From contig MCGE01000034.1 of NCBI GenBank assembly GCA_002105175.1, positions 62,001 to 126,000 of the forward strand: DNA of 64,000 nucleotides, written 5' to 3'. The translations under genes and the position numbers were made by a program. The DNA is from Absidia repens (Eukaryota; Mucoromycota; Mucoromycetes; Mucorales; Cunninghamellaceae). Under the pieces are notes generated by a model. That model did not search any database, was not told the DNA's origin, and saw only the letters and a list, made by a program, of their open reading frames with translations. This document shows positions 1-11,125 of this stretch, one piece after another (position 1 is the first letter of the stretch; every line of letters starts with the position of its first letter).

Positions 1-15
1 TCTTCTTCTTCTACT

Positions 16-3000
16 ATGGGTACTACTATTGTTTTACCCATCCTGGGAATGACTTGTCAGTCCTGTGTGAAATCGGTTACTGGTGCTGTGTCTGCTTTGC
101 CTCAGGTAGAATCAGTTGTTGTCAGTCTGGAAAACGAAAATGCTACCATTATTTACAACGATTCCACCGACTTGACTCCTCTTTTGATCAACACCATTGA
201 AGATTGCGGCTTTGACGTTCCCATGAATCCTACTCAGCAACAACAGCAAGCCAACATCGGCGACGATGGAGACGACCACGTGGCTATTTTTTCTGTGGAT
301 GAACAAGATGAAACATCAGCCATGCTTAGTAATGGGAAGCCAACTGGACACCAACAACAACAACATGAAACGACGGTGAATCAATTCGAAGTACGTGGGA
401 TGACTTGTGCCTCTTGTGTCAACAGCATCGAACGGGCGATTCAGAGCCTTGGTGGTGTGGATAGTATCAAAGTATCACTTTTGGCTGAACGTGCTACGGT
501 AGAGCATGATGCAAAGATCATCACTGCAGGACAAATTGCCGATGCAATTGAGGAATGTGGATTTGAGGCAACATTAGTGGAGACATCACAAGACGACCTG
601 GTGCAACTGCAAGTGTTTGGTATGACATGTGCTTCGTGTGTACACAGTATTGAACGAACGGTCGGCAAACTCGACGGTGTGGTGTCGATTTCGGTGAACC
701 TGATGACGGAAACTGCGAAAGTGGAATTCAATGATGATGTGGTGGGTGTTCGTACGATTGTGGAAACGATCGAAAGTCTGGGATTCAATGCACTGGTGAT
801 GGCCGACACAGCAAAAAACGCTCAACTGGAAAGTTTATCCAAGGTGCGCGAAATCAAAGAATGGCGACAAGCGCTGGTGTACAGTCTGGTCTTTTCCGTG
901 CCGGTGTTTGTGATTGCCATGGTCCTTCCTCAATTCACATGGGCTCAACCGTTGGTCCATCTGACGCTGATGCCGGGGCTTTACTTGACGGATCTCTTGC
1001 AACTGTTTCTCACCATCCCTGCGCAATTCATCGTGGGTCGCCGCTTCCTTGTCTCTGCTTATCGCTCGCTCTGTCACAAGTCGCCCACCATGGATGTCTT
1101 GGTATCCTTATCCACCTTGGCGGCCTTCTTTTTCTCGGTCTTCTCCATGCTGCGTGCCGTGTGTACCCAATCTTCTTCCAAACCATCCGTGTTTTTTGAT
1201 ACGTCCAGTATGCTGATTTCTTTTATTCTCATGGGTCGTTATCTTGAAAACAAGGCCAAGGGGCAATCATCCACGGCGCTTTCGAAGCTTATGTCCCTGA
1301 CCCCTTCGACGGCATGCATGCTACAGCTCGATCCGGTGACCAACGCAGTCGTGGGCGAAAAGCGAATTCCATCTGAACTCATCCAACATGGCGATCTTTT
1401 GAAAATTGTACCTGGTGACAAGATTCCAACCGATGGTCTGGTCAAGTCTGGTGTCTCTTCTGTGGATGAAAGTATGGTGACCGGTGAAGTGGATGCTGTG
1501 AACAAGAAGCCTGGGAATACGGTAATTGGTGGTACGGTGAATGGACTTGGTACATTTACAATGGAAGCGACTCGTGTTGGGTCTGATACTGCCTTGAGTC
1601 AGATTGTACGACTGGTGGAAGATGCTCAGGTCAGCAAGGCTCCGATCCAAGGATTTACCGATGTGGTAGCGGGCTACTTTGTCCCATGTGTGATTGCTCT
1701 TGGTTTTGGTACGCTGGTGATTTGGACGGCTTTGGTGGCGTTCTTGGGTGTGGACCATATGCCTGCGATGCTGCGCATGGAAATCACGCAAGAAGGAAAT
1801 GGGAACTGGTTCTTTGTCTGTCTCAAAATGTGCATCAGCGTCATCATTGTTGCCTGTCCTTGTGCTTTGGGTCTGGCAACGCCTACGGCTGTCATGGTGG
1901 GAACTGGTCTTGGTGCTGAAAACGGTGTCTTATTCAAAGGTGGTTTGGTTTTGGAAAAGGGACAAAAGGTGAACAAGGTTGTTTTTGATAAAACTGGTAC
2001 GCTTACCGTTGGCAAGGTCGAAGTGGTGGAATATACGACTTGGGACAAATCTGCGGCATCCGCTGCACTGATGCTGTTTATGGCTGCTATGGCTGAATCG
2101 CGCAGTGAACATCTTTTGGGACGTGCTGTGGTGAATAGACTCAAGGCATTGGCAAACGTTGATATGGTAGATGACTTGGCCTTGGTGTCTAATTTTAGAA
2201 GCGAAACGGGCTTTGGAATTGAATGCCATGTTGAAGTGAAACAAAACTTGCCGTCAACAATGGAAACAACATACCAACGACACTTGATGGATGCTTTGGT
2301 GAACCACATGCAGCAATATCTAGTGGTAGTAGGCAATCAACGATGGCTTGAAGAGTACCATGGCATCCACCTTTCTGCACAGCAAATCCAAGCATTGGAA
2401 GATCAAGAACGACAAGGCTATACCTGTATTTTAGTGGGACTCAATGGTATGGCGGTTGGTTATATCTCTATTTCTGACATATTGAAACCGGAAGCAATGC
2501 AGGTGGTGGCTACTCTCCATGCAATGGATATCCAAACGGCGATGGTAACAGGTGACAATGAACTGGCAGCCAAGACCATTGCTACGAAATTGGGCATTGA
2601 CGAAGTACATGCTGGTGTGTCACCGAATGGCAAAACACAATTGGTGCAGCGAATGCAACTGGAGCCTTGGGTACGAAAAAAATCATCATCACCGTTGGCC
2701 CTCTTAGGGTCCTGTATGTCTATGCTGGGAAGAAAATCATCTGATGTTTCCACGGTGGTGGCTATGGTTGGTGACGGGATCAATGACTCACCTGCTCTGG
2801 TACAATCTGACTTTGGTATTGCGTTGTGTACTGGAACGGATATTGCAATGGAAGCGGCCGATGTGGTTTTGATGCGAAATGATTTGACTGATGTGGTGAC
2901 GGCGTTGGACCTGTCGCGTACTATATTCCGAAGGATCAAGATCAACCTGGGCTGGGCTTGTGTTTATAACTTGATTGGTATTCCATTGGCAATGGGTATT

Positions 3001-3273
3001 TTTATGCCATGGGGCTACCATCTCCATCCAATGATGGCTGGTTTGGCTATGGCGGCAAGTTCTACAAGTGTTGTTGTCAGCAGCTTGATGTTGAAGTGGT
3101 TCTGGCGAAAGCCTGTGATTGTAGGAATGCCATCCGTAACAGAATCATCCTGGTGGTCACGGTTTTTGGTCTCTTTACCTGTTATTGGTCAGCGAAAGAA
3201 AACGGAATACCAGCCTCTTGCAAGTGACGCTACTCAGCTGTACGATATGGAAACCTTGGACTCCCCTCGATGA
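16..3273 (+). CDS. CCC2: Copper-transporting P1B-type ATPase, three N-terminal metal-binding domains
   Basis: Single-exon 1,085-residue protein of the Ccc2/ATP7A/ATP7B family, which pumps Cu(I) into the secretory pathway for loading onto cuproenzymes. Three HMA domains carry GMTCxxC copper-binding loops (Cys14/17, 131/134, 205/208). They are followed by eight predicted membrane segments, the intramembrane CPC metal site (Cys614-Pro-Cys616), the phosphorylated Asp658 in DKTGT, and the GDGIND hinge motif (919-924). The family's usual SEHP motif reads SEHL here (697-700), a change at the normally conserved proline. The start follows a TCT/TTC-rich leader only 15 bases from the window edge, so an upstream exon or start cannot be excluded. 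A polyadenylation-like AATAAA lies at 3473-3478. Family assignment is secure; Golgi location is inferred from the family. Confidence 0.95.
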   Translation: MGTTIVLPILGMTCQSCVKSVTGAVSALPQVESVVVSLENENATIIYNDSTDLTPLLINTIEDCGFDVPMNPTQQQQQANIGDDGDDHVAIFSVDEQDETSAMLSNGKPTGHQQQQHETTVNQFEVRGMTCASCVNSIERAIQSLGGVDSIKVSLLAERATVEHDAKIITAGQIADAIEECGFEATLVETSQDDLVQLQVFGMTCASCVHSIERTVGKLDGVVSISVNLMTETAKVEFNDDVVGVRTIVETIESLGFNALVMADTAKNAQLESLSKVREIKEWRQALVYSLVFSVPVFVIAMVLPQFTWAQPLVHLTLMPGLYLTDLLQLFLTIPAQFIVGRRFLVSAYRSLCHKSPTMDVLVSLSTLAAFFFSVFSMLRAVCTQSSSKPSVFFDTSSMLISFILMGRYLENKAKGQSSTALSKLMSLTPSTACMLQLDPVTNAVVGEKRIPSELIQHGDLLKIVPGDKIPTDGLVKSGVSSVDESMVTGEVDAVNKKPGNTVIGGTVNGLGTFTMEATRVGSDTALSQIVRLVEDAQVSKAPIQGFTDVVAGYFVPCVIALGFGTLVIWTALVAFLGVDHMPAMLRMEITQEGNGNWFFVCLKMCISVIIVACPCALGLATPTAVMVGTGLGAENGVLFKGGLVLEKGQKVNKVVFDKTGTLTVGKVEVVEYTTWDKSAASAALMLFMAAMAESRSEHLLGRAVVNRLKALANVDMVDDLALVSNFRSETGFGIECHVEVKQNLPSTMETTYQRHLMDALVNHMQQYLVVVGNQRWLEEYHGIHLSAQQIQALEDQERQGYTCILVGLNGMAVGYISISDILKPEAMQVVATLHAMDIQTAMVTGDNELAAKTIATKLGIDEVHAGVSPNGKTQLVQRMQLEPWVRKKSSSPLALLGSCMSMLGRKSSDVSTVVAMVGDGINDSPALVQSDFGIALCTGTDIAMEAADVVLMRNDLTDVVTALDLSRTIFRRIKINLGWACVYNLIGIPLAMGIFMPWGYHLHPMMAGLAMAASSTSVVVSSLMLKWFWRKPVIVGMPSVTESSWWSRFLVSLPVIGQRKKTEYQPLASDATQLYDMETLDSPR

Positions 3274-3912
3274 AGCATTTTATTTTATTTAGTATATATC
3301 CCCCCCGCACCCCACTTTATTTTTTTTTAGTTTAGTTTGATTTCATATAGTCCGCATTTGTAGTAGTTACTAGTCTTTTTACATATATTTTTCTTTTTGC
3401 TTTTATTATACTCCTGCATTATTATTACTCTTTTATCATTTAACATATTTATCATTTGAATAGTATTTATCCAATAAAACTCTATCCTGTTAAAATACAT
3501 TGTTGTTATTGTAGCGCTGTGCAGATAAGGTGAACTACTGATCATGGTGAAGAAATTATTATTTTATACTGATAATGCATGGCTGTTTTATTTTACATTG
3601 ATTCTTTTCGGGGGAAGTATTTTTTTTATTTGGTTAGCGCATGGGACCTTTACCCCAGATTCTATTGAAGAATTATTCATTGCCTTTCGTTTTTTTTAGC
3701 CACTATGCACATTGCAACTCCGTTAATGCGGGCCAATTAAAAAAAACCCATGTGAAAGACTAAAAAGCGCAATAAAAAATCCAAAGCACTTTCTTTTTTT
3801 TTTTTTTTGTTTCTCCTCTCCTCATTTATTACTTTTGCTTCATCAGTACATTTCGTGTGTGTGTGTGTGTGGTATTTTTTTTTTAGTCTGTACACACAAA
3901 AGTTTCCATATC
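3274..3912. other. Intergenic: 3' UTR of copper ATPase and leader of the next gene
   Basis: No coding sequence is seen. AATAAA at 3473-3478 probably ends the ATPase transcript. T-tracts near 3792-3808 and a GT repeat near 3857-3871 lie just upstream of the next start codon. Confidence 0.6.
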
Positions 3913-6856
3913 ATGGCAACTGAATCTCTCCCTTGGGTCATCAAAGCTGTCAAGGATCCTCTCCATTTCGTAATTGTACCTCTTCTCGACGTTATCTATC
4001 AGTCACTCAGAATCGTCTCCTGCTATTTTATACAACCATGGATGGTAAGACGATACCCATTCAGTGCACACACATGCACAAATACAAGGAATTAAGGGGC
4101 TGATATTTTATTTTATTATAATAATGATACAGAAAACATGGCATCGAATCCACGACAATATACCGGAAAGCAAACTATCAAGACAGCTGTCCAATGCAAA
4201 GAGCTATGATGATTGGTGTGACAAAGCATATGAACTAGATAGGTAAGAAGGCGAAAAAAAGACGGGGCATATTTGTGCTTGAAAATAGAAACACAGAATT
4301 TCTCAAACATTTTCCTTCTTATTAAAATAGACTTTTGAGTATGATGATCACAATCTCACATCTGTGAACTCTCCAATACTCATATCTGCATGTTATATTT
4401 TATAGGAAATGATAAATGGAAACAGCAGCCAGTATCAAAGTTATATGATTACAAACTCATCACTTCAAGACTCGACCATTTATTCAAAGCTAGACAAGCC
4501 AACGACGTCGACTCAATGATGTATTTGTTACGTGGAAGTCTCTTACGGAACTTTGGTGGAATTAGTGATCGAAAATTATTTAGTAGATCATATCTTGGGT
4601 AAGTTTTGATATGAATATGATATGACACAGTAGGAGGAATCTCATCTATTTACTGTTATAATAGGACGAAACAGATGATTGAAGATTATATGGATGAAGT
4701 GATCTCTCAAATCGAATACATTGAATCTTCTCCTGATTTGGATCCTCAAATGAAAATGAAGTTTTTTTCTGATACTCGTCAAGGATTTGGTCGATCTGCT
4801 TTGATATTAAACGGCGCTTCTGCATTTGGTAAGTCTCTTTATCTTTTTCGACAAAATCAACCAACTTACACAAATCTGCATTTATACATTAGCTTTATAT
4901 CACATCGGTGTCGTGAAAGCATTAAATGAACAAGGTCTATTACCAAGAATTATTAGTGGAACAGCTGTCAGTGCCATGATTGCCTCTTTGATTTGTATTC
5001 ATACTGATGACGAATTACCGGTAAAATGATTAGACTTCCCCTCTTCCTTTACGATACAAGATTTTTGATGATTTTTTTGTTTTTTTTTTGTTTTTATTAT
5101 AGTATATCCTTCAGCCCGACGGGATTAATTTGACTGCCTTCTCTAAGAAAAGTGATAAAGGGTAAGAAGTTGAAAACAAAATAGCCAACCTTCAAACTCA
5201 TCTGTTTATTTGTCATCTCTTTACTGACGTTTAAAACTCTTTGCTTATTACCTAGTCATTTCAAACGCCGTGTTACTCGACTTCTCAAGTATGGTAAGAG
5301 AAAATATTTGCTTTTAAAAAATACGTCATTAGCATCATCATTCACCTTATTGCATGTTATATTACTCGAACGCAGGATACTTGATGGATATGAAAGTATT
5401 GCAAGAATGTGTCCATGCAAACGTGGGTGATCTGACCTTTGAGGTAAGAATATACTGTATTTACTGACTGTTCTATCTCATGTGATATCAACTGGTTTTG
5501 TTTATCTTTTTATTTTTATTTTTTATTTTTTTAGGAAGCGTACGCCAGAAGCAATCGTGTTTTGAACATTAGTGTATCATCGACGCGAACTCAAGAAGTC
5601 CCCCAGCTATTGAATTACATGACAGCACCCAATGTGGTAAGTGATGATTGTATCATTTTATGATATTCCAACTGACCTTTGGTTTTGTCTCTCTTAGTTG
5701 ATTTGGAGTGCCGCTTGCTGCTCAACTGCTTCTGCTGGCTTATTTTCTGGATCTGATCTATTGGCAAAGGACGGCAATGGAAATATCGTCAAATGGAATT
5801 CGTCAGGTAAGATACATGGCTAGCTGCAAACACATTTTTAATTTTATAGCTGAATATTGATTATATTCTTCAATTTTATATAGAAGTGGCATGGAATCCA
5901 TGGACCGAAGCAGCTTCTTCTGACAGGCAAGTATCCTCAATGTTAATCAGAGTCAATGCTAAAATGCTTTTTTTTTTTTTTTTTTTTGTATTATACTAGT
6001 GAAACGCCTTTACATCGATTATCCGAATTATTCAACGTTAACCACTTTATTGTATCCCAAGCAAGCTCATATGCTATCCCATTTTTATCACCTCTTGGAA
6101 ATTTACAACAAGATTCTATTTGGAACAAATTAGGCTACGTAGTGGCATCCGAAATTAGACATAGACTTTATCAGGTACCCCTCTAGCATATTATTTCCTT
6201 TCAGTTATTATGTTCCGTCGGTAGTACTTAATTTTGTGCATTTTCGATTTTTGTTTTTTTTTGTAGCTGGATCAGTTCCATTTGCTGCCCCGTATTTTCC
6301 GTGGATTGATAGAACTGAAGATGACGGGCAACGTCAACATTGTACCTGAATTATCATTATCGGTAAGTCAGGTGTATGCAAGAAGTAATGAAACAGAGTG
6401 GTACTGATTTTTTTTTTCTTCCTCTGTTATTTTATTTATTTTTATTACAGGACTTTAATGTATTATTCTCCAATCCCACGCATGCATCTCTTGCTTATTG
6501 GTAACTATTATCAAATATACAAATATATACATATACATATATGTATAACTTGAGGTGAATATAGATAGCTGAATCATTTGGTATCATTATAGGATTCTCC
6601 ATGGAGAAAGATCTGCTTGGCCGTTGGTATCGTTGATTCGTACTAGGTGTATGATTGAACTCGCTTTGGATGAATGTAAGGACACAAGAGAAATGAAACA
6701 AATGATAAGATAGAGAAAATGACTTACAATTTTATCATCCATCTATATTTTGTAGCTATCATTAGACTCAAATCCATGAACGTTCAAAAGGCTCCAATAG
6801 TGGTGACTTCCATGTATCCTGGCACCAAAAAGAAACGAGCAAGGTCCATGCACTAA
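3913..6856 (+). CDS. Patatin-like/Tgl3-4-5 (SDP1) family protein, predicted catalytically inactive
   Basis: Seventeen exons join in phase to 552 residues: 3913-4044, 4133-4242, 4331-4338, 4406-4598, 4665-4828, 4893-5020, 5103-5161, 5256-5293, 5376-5443, 5535-5636, 5698-5806, 5884-5926, 6000-6174, 6267-6362, 6451-6500, 6593-6675, 6756-6856. The order is an N-terminal hydrophobic stretch, a DUF3336-type helix region (SYDDW..A..LD..), then a patatin domain. The family hydrolyses triacylglycerol at lipid droplets with a Ser-Asp dyad. Here the GxSxG nucleophile elbow reads SGTAVSA (224-230), with Ala227 in place of Ser. The DG acid motif before ELFNVNHFIVSQ reads WTEAA (377-381). The oxyanion glycine run reads NGASAFA. 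The frame is open, splice sites are good and surrounding family motifs are intact, so a pseudoenzyme is more likely than a pseudogene. Exon 3 is only 8 nt, and the intron after exon 12 is GC-AG. Confidence 0.88.
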
Positions 6857-7125
6857 TTTGGACATTTGATATAGCGTAGTTAATGTATGATTATCAGATA
6901 TATAGCTTAGATATTGTATTCCTACATTTTATTTATCTTATTATTGTAATAAAAACCTACATATTTTGCTTCTTTTTTATTTTATTTTATTCGAATTTAT
7001 CGTCGACATTTTATTATTTCTTCCTTCCTCTGACACCGAACGGACTTTTGAACTCGTTTCTGCATCGTCCATTAGATGAGTACGAACTATAATGGCTAAT
7101 ATGTGAACAATATAGACTCGGTCAA
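6857..7125. other. Intergenic, 3' flank of patatin-like gene
   Basis: AT-rich sequence. AATAAA-like signals near 6948 could serve the upstream gene. A short open stretch at 7010-7091 has coding-like composition but no start, partner exon or recognisable family. Confidence 0.4.
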
Positions 7126-7129
7126 GAAA

Positions 7130-7760
7130 AGTTGCTTAAGTGATCTGGGCTGTGGAGGCGTTATGGGGGGTGCAAGATAACAAAACGAAGGAACTTGTGT
7201 ACACTTTAGAATGTCCTTTTGAGATCTCAAACAGAATTTTCTTTGTTTCCAAAAGAGTTCTGAGTATATCTAGAATGCTTGTTTTAGGGGTTCAATGTCA
7301 TCTAGGTCTTTTATTTATGGACAGTAGTCATTTTCAAATAAATTTACGCCCAAAAAAAAATATAGTAGTATATACATTATGTCAGTCAATTGGAGGTTAC
7401 GGCACAGTTTGGGTTGGTTTATATGAATGACAGAGCAGGGAATACAGCCATGGTTTAAAATAAGTGATCTGGAACCACAAATCAGTCGCGAAACCTCAAG
7501 GAGGGAGGTGGAGCAAGAAATCATAGATAATCTAGAAAACGATAGAAAGGTTTCTTACATCAGTAGTTACATGCGCCGCGCGACCTATGTTCAATTATCT
7601 GATTGGTCAAGCAGGAATATTCTATCTTCGATAGCAAGTGATCCAATACTAGCAATCACTAACTGAATATTTAGTGGAAGTAGTCGACGTGGATGAACTA
7701 GAATGCAAATTTTTGGTAGAATATTTACAAGACAGTAACAATAACGACAATTGTTAGCTA
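7130..7760 (+). pseudogene. Frameshifted coding remnants, unrecognised
   Basis: Two open stretches with coding-like amino-acid composition follow each other. One runs 7140-7430. The other, 7427-7666, is acidic and ends ..LAITN-stop. A different frame then continues straight across that stop (ACT GAA TAT TTA..., reading TEYLVEVVDVDE...) to a TAG at about 7757. This looks like one reading frame broken by a small indel. No start codon, intron signals or family could be assigned. Chance open frames remain possible. Confidence 0.3.
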
Positions 7761-8430
7761 TTTAATGGATCAGGTAATGGTTAAGAAAAGGTGTATTTTA
7801 TTGAAGCATATTGGTAGATACTAAAATTAGAGGGGAGGGATTCATTGTGATAAGAAAGGAATTTCATTGATGGATCTGATGAGAGAAAGCATGAGGGAGG
7901 GTAGTGTGAGATTTCAAGAATGATCAACACTGATAAAGGGACGATTGTGAAACGGGGCTAGTATACTGTACAAGTCATAAAAAAGACTATACAGGAATAT
8001 CTTTTATTGAAACACAACAACTGTCAGCACTAAACTATAGGGGTGATGGTAAAAAGAGATCTATTACACAAGACATGAGAAAGACTAATGAGACATTTTT
8101 TCATTGAAGCATATAGAAAAGAGACATATTTTATTCAGATATAGAGACAAGCTAGCACTAAACTAAGCCAATGAAGGATTTCAAAAAGCCAACTAATGGG
8201 GCCATCAGATCCTAGATCCAAAATGAAAGGGTTTCCCCATGCATCTTGTAATCCCTGTTCTGAAAACGCTTCTAAACTAGTCCTGACACTAATCTAAATC
8301 CAACATGATGATATAGAAGTCGAATGGTGGAGAAAAGATGAAGGGAAAAAAAAATAATCAAAAAGAAAAAGAGCCGAAAAAATTAAAAAGGCTGGAGAGA
8401 GAAAAATAAATATTTCACGTGTGCGGGATT
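7740..8430 (-). repeat. Dispersed CACGTG-box repeat, copy A
   Basis: A copy of the dispersed non-coding repeat, with its own 5' end (the CACGTG box, 8416-8421) at the right. The conserved core (reverse complement of AAGATGCATGGGGAAACC) sits at about 8231-8250. Flanking landmarks are a block complementary to CCATTAGTTGGCTTTT and several TTTATT (AATAAA on the sense strand) motifs. Outer limits are estimated by eye from similarity to the other copies. Confidence 0.75.
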
Positions 8431-8574
8431 TGAAAGTTGATTTTTTTACTCCAGTGTGGATTTTTGGTTGCAATATTTTTTTTTTGACTTTATAACAATC
8501 AACAGTATGTTGGAATTATTAACATAATAAATACCTTTTCAAAAAAGTATGATAGCAGCTATTATTTAATATGG

Positions 8575-9800
8575 GTAACATGGTTGCTCTTTCTTCTTTT
8601 GATGGCTTTGCAGATAAGATGGAACAAATTTCGGGTCAAGTTTAGTGAAGGGGTTCACTGTAGAATATGTTTGGCAGTTATGGTAGAATGGCCCAACTTA
8701 TGCTCTCTGACTGGACTATCCATCAAAATACTCCCGCCTCAATATGTACCTTCGATCATCTCTCATCACGTACACAGTCTGCACACATTACACATGCTCC
8801 AAACTCACCGTCTCCTGATAGCTACACCTTGGAATAGGTGTCAATGATACTGCCAATACAATCTGTACACAGATTTAGTTATTATAGTTCATATATACAT
8901 TTGAATAAAGATATATTTATTTTTCTTATCAATAATCTCTCATACGTCTAGTTTGTCTTTTTGAAGATGAAGTCCTAACGCATAGATATGCTTGCTATAG
9001 AAAATAGATAGGAAATACCAAACTCCGCTTTTCTATGCACATTGGTTTGCATTGAAATAAATCCTTGAATGTCGCATCAAGCACATACTGCTCGAAGAGC
9101 ATATCATAGTAAACCATCCCAGTTTCAATATCCCGAGAAATAATCAATCTTATGAGGCGATATTGGTGTCGTTGGAAAGCTATTGAAAAAGTGGATTATC
9201 AAAGTGACAATATCTTTCAATATCGAGCAACGACCGGTTTAAATACAAGGGTGGAAAGAATTCATTTCTTTTTTTGGGACACATGCTCTTATGGCGATAG
9301 AAGTGTGCTTGGCATTAAGGTTTGCGTAGGTTTTGGAATCATTTCATATAAATCCCCAGTTTTTTTTTTTTTTTGCATTTTTGTCATTTTTTTTCCCATC
9401 CTTTCTCAAGACAAATTAAACCAAAGTATACGGTATTGTTGTCCGTTTGCGAAATACCAAGGTCAGTTCTTTTAAAAAGAAAATCTATACAGCATGTTTT
9501 AGCTTCAATACTAACCTTCCTCTTTATTTTACGGTATAAGATCGCCTTTTTATCACAGTGGACACCGAACAGCACTTGGTAGACAAGAGTTGGCATTGAC
9601 AGGACCATTACGGAGTTGGTCAAATGGAGGGCTAATCTTTATGGTTTGCTTTTCTTGGCTTTCTCTGCTTCTTTGTGTGCTGTTAACTTGTCTAGCGGCA
9701 TGCAAATTGGAAACCGTTATTGTTCAGGTGGGGGGTTCGTTTGAATTCCTCTCCTTTGGTTATCGGAGCTATCAAAACCATAAAGGGCCTTAGTCTCGTG
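8575..9800 (+). pseudogene. Degraded coding fragments, unrecognised
   Basis: Several short stretches look coding but cannot be joined. At 8578-8645 one frame starts ATGGTTGCTCTTTC and meets a stop. At 8670-8840 a frame rich in S, H, T and P runs into TAG. At 9150-9300 a basic and aromatic stretch is open. At 9580-9793 a frame with a strongly hydrophobic segment (SWLSLLLCVLLTCLAA) is open. No conserved motif identifies the parent, and stops or frame changes separate the pieces. They begin directly after the CACGTG end of repeat copy A. Confidence 0.3.
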
Positions 9801-10056
9801 GTGATCTCTATACGGGTGACCTATGATGCCTACGTAGTAAGATTACTGTGCTGATCTCTCAAAAGACTAAATTGAACGCTGTTGGTGTAGTCAATTGCTT
9901 TCTTGTCTGCCATTTGCTATTGAACCCTTTTTACTCTGAATGGAAGCTAGGTAAGAAGAACAAGAAAAACGCTCTCTTTTAAGAATGAATACTGAACAAT
10001 CTTCTTCCTCTTGTAGCAGCGGAAGCCAATCAAGATTTACTGTATCTCCTTGGTGG
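9800..10056 (+). pseudogene. Possible relic 3' end with intron signals
   Basis: A good donor (AG|GTAAGAAG, about 9950) and acceptor (TTGTAG, about 10016) bracket a short AT-rich interval. A short coding-like tail (AAEANQDLLYLLGGR, then TGA) follows at 10017-10062. No upstream exons of a complete gene were found, so this may be the decayed 3' end of the fragments to the left. Confidence 0.2.
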
Positions 10057-10085
10057 TAGATGACGGTCACGTTTTACCGCTGTAT

Positions 10086-10296
10086 GGCTTTTTATCTCCA
10101 AACATTGCCTGAATCAAGTTGTATTCTTCTGACTCCTCTCAAATCAAGTGCATATGAACATGGTTTTTATCTCAAGACGCTATCTGAATCAAGCCGTTTT
10201 CTCCTGACTCCTCACAAAACAAGTACAGATGAATGTGACCTTCATACCAAAACACTCTCTGAATCAAGTCTAAAACTACTCCAACATTATTCTATT
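10086..10296 (+). repeat. 75-bp tandem repeat, almost three units, in frame
   Basis: Two full 75-bp units and a partial third share TTTTTATCTC, CTGAATCAAG and CTGACTCCTC blocks at the same spacing. Because 75 is divisible by three, the open frame through them (10060-10326) gives a 25-residue repeat with the pattern TL(P/S)ESS. No known repeat family is recognised. It is either a remnant of a repeat protein or a minisatellite. Confidence 0.6.
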
Positions 10297-10539
10297 TGTC
10301 ATCACACAATACACTATACACTCTAGATATAGAAAACATTTATTCAATCAAATATTTGATACAAGAAAAAACAAACCAATGGTTTTTATTTGACATCATT
10401 ATCCATTTATTACATATGTCTCAATAAAAAAATCCTTTTGAACATATACAATGCCTCTGTCTCTCTTTTTTTGGGTGTATACAGTACGTGTGGGTGTGGA
10501 TGTGGATGAGGAAAAAAAAATACTTTCAATAGCGACACT

Positions 10540-11125
10540 ATTGAATATACAATGGGTCAGATGATGGTTAATAAAAAGACATCTTTATTGAAGAAAATCG
10601 GTAGATACTAAAACTAAAGACGAAAGATTCATAGTAGCATAGGATTTAAAGGAAAAATTTATTGGAAGAAGTATAAAGAAATCCAAAGTATGATTTGAAA
10701 TAAAGTCAATATTAATTTAAAGGCACTATTGTAAATAAAATGGGTTATAACATTGCGATACAGTACATGGTATGAGAGATATTCAACTGGAATATAGAAG
10801 CTGTCAACACCAAGACTAACGGGACATATTTCATTGAAACAAGTAACATGAGATATATTTTATTCAGATGTAGATACAAAAATATAGGCAGACTAACACT
10901 AAACTATGCTAATGAAGGCTCCAAAAAGTCATTCAATGGTGGTCCAAAATCCTAGATTCACAATGGAAGCGTTTCCCCATGCATCTTATAATCGCTGTTC
11001 CGAAACCCCTTCTAAACTAGTCCTGACACTTTTTTCAGTCGAACATAAAAATGACCACAACTGTGAAGAAAAAAGAAGGAAAAAGTGACAACGTAAATAA
11101 ATATTCACGTGGACGGGATTTAAAA
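10540..11125 (-). repeat. Dispersed CACGTG-box repeat, copy B
   Basis: Same orientation as copy A. The core, complementary to AAGATGCATGGGGAAAC, is at about 10970-10990, and CACGTG is at 11106-11111, reading CACGTGGACGGGATTT. The similarity to copy C continues about 50 bp past the box (CGCTGAACTG motif). Confidence 0.75.
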
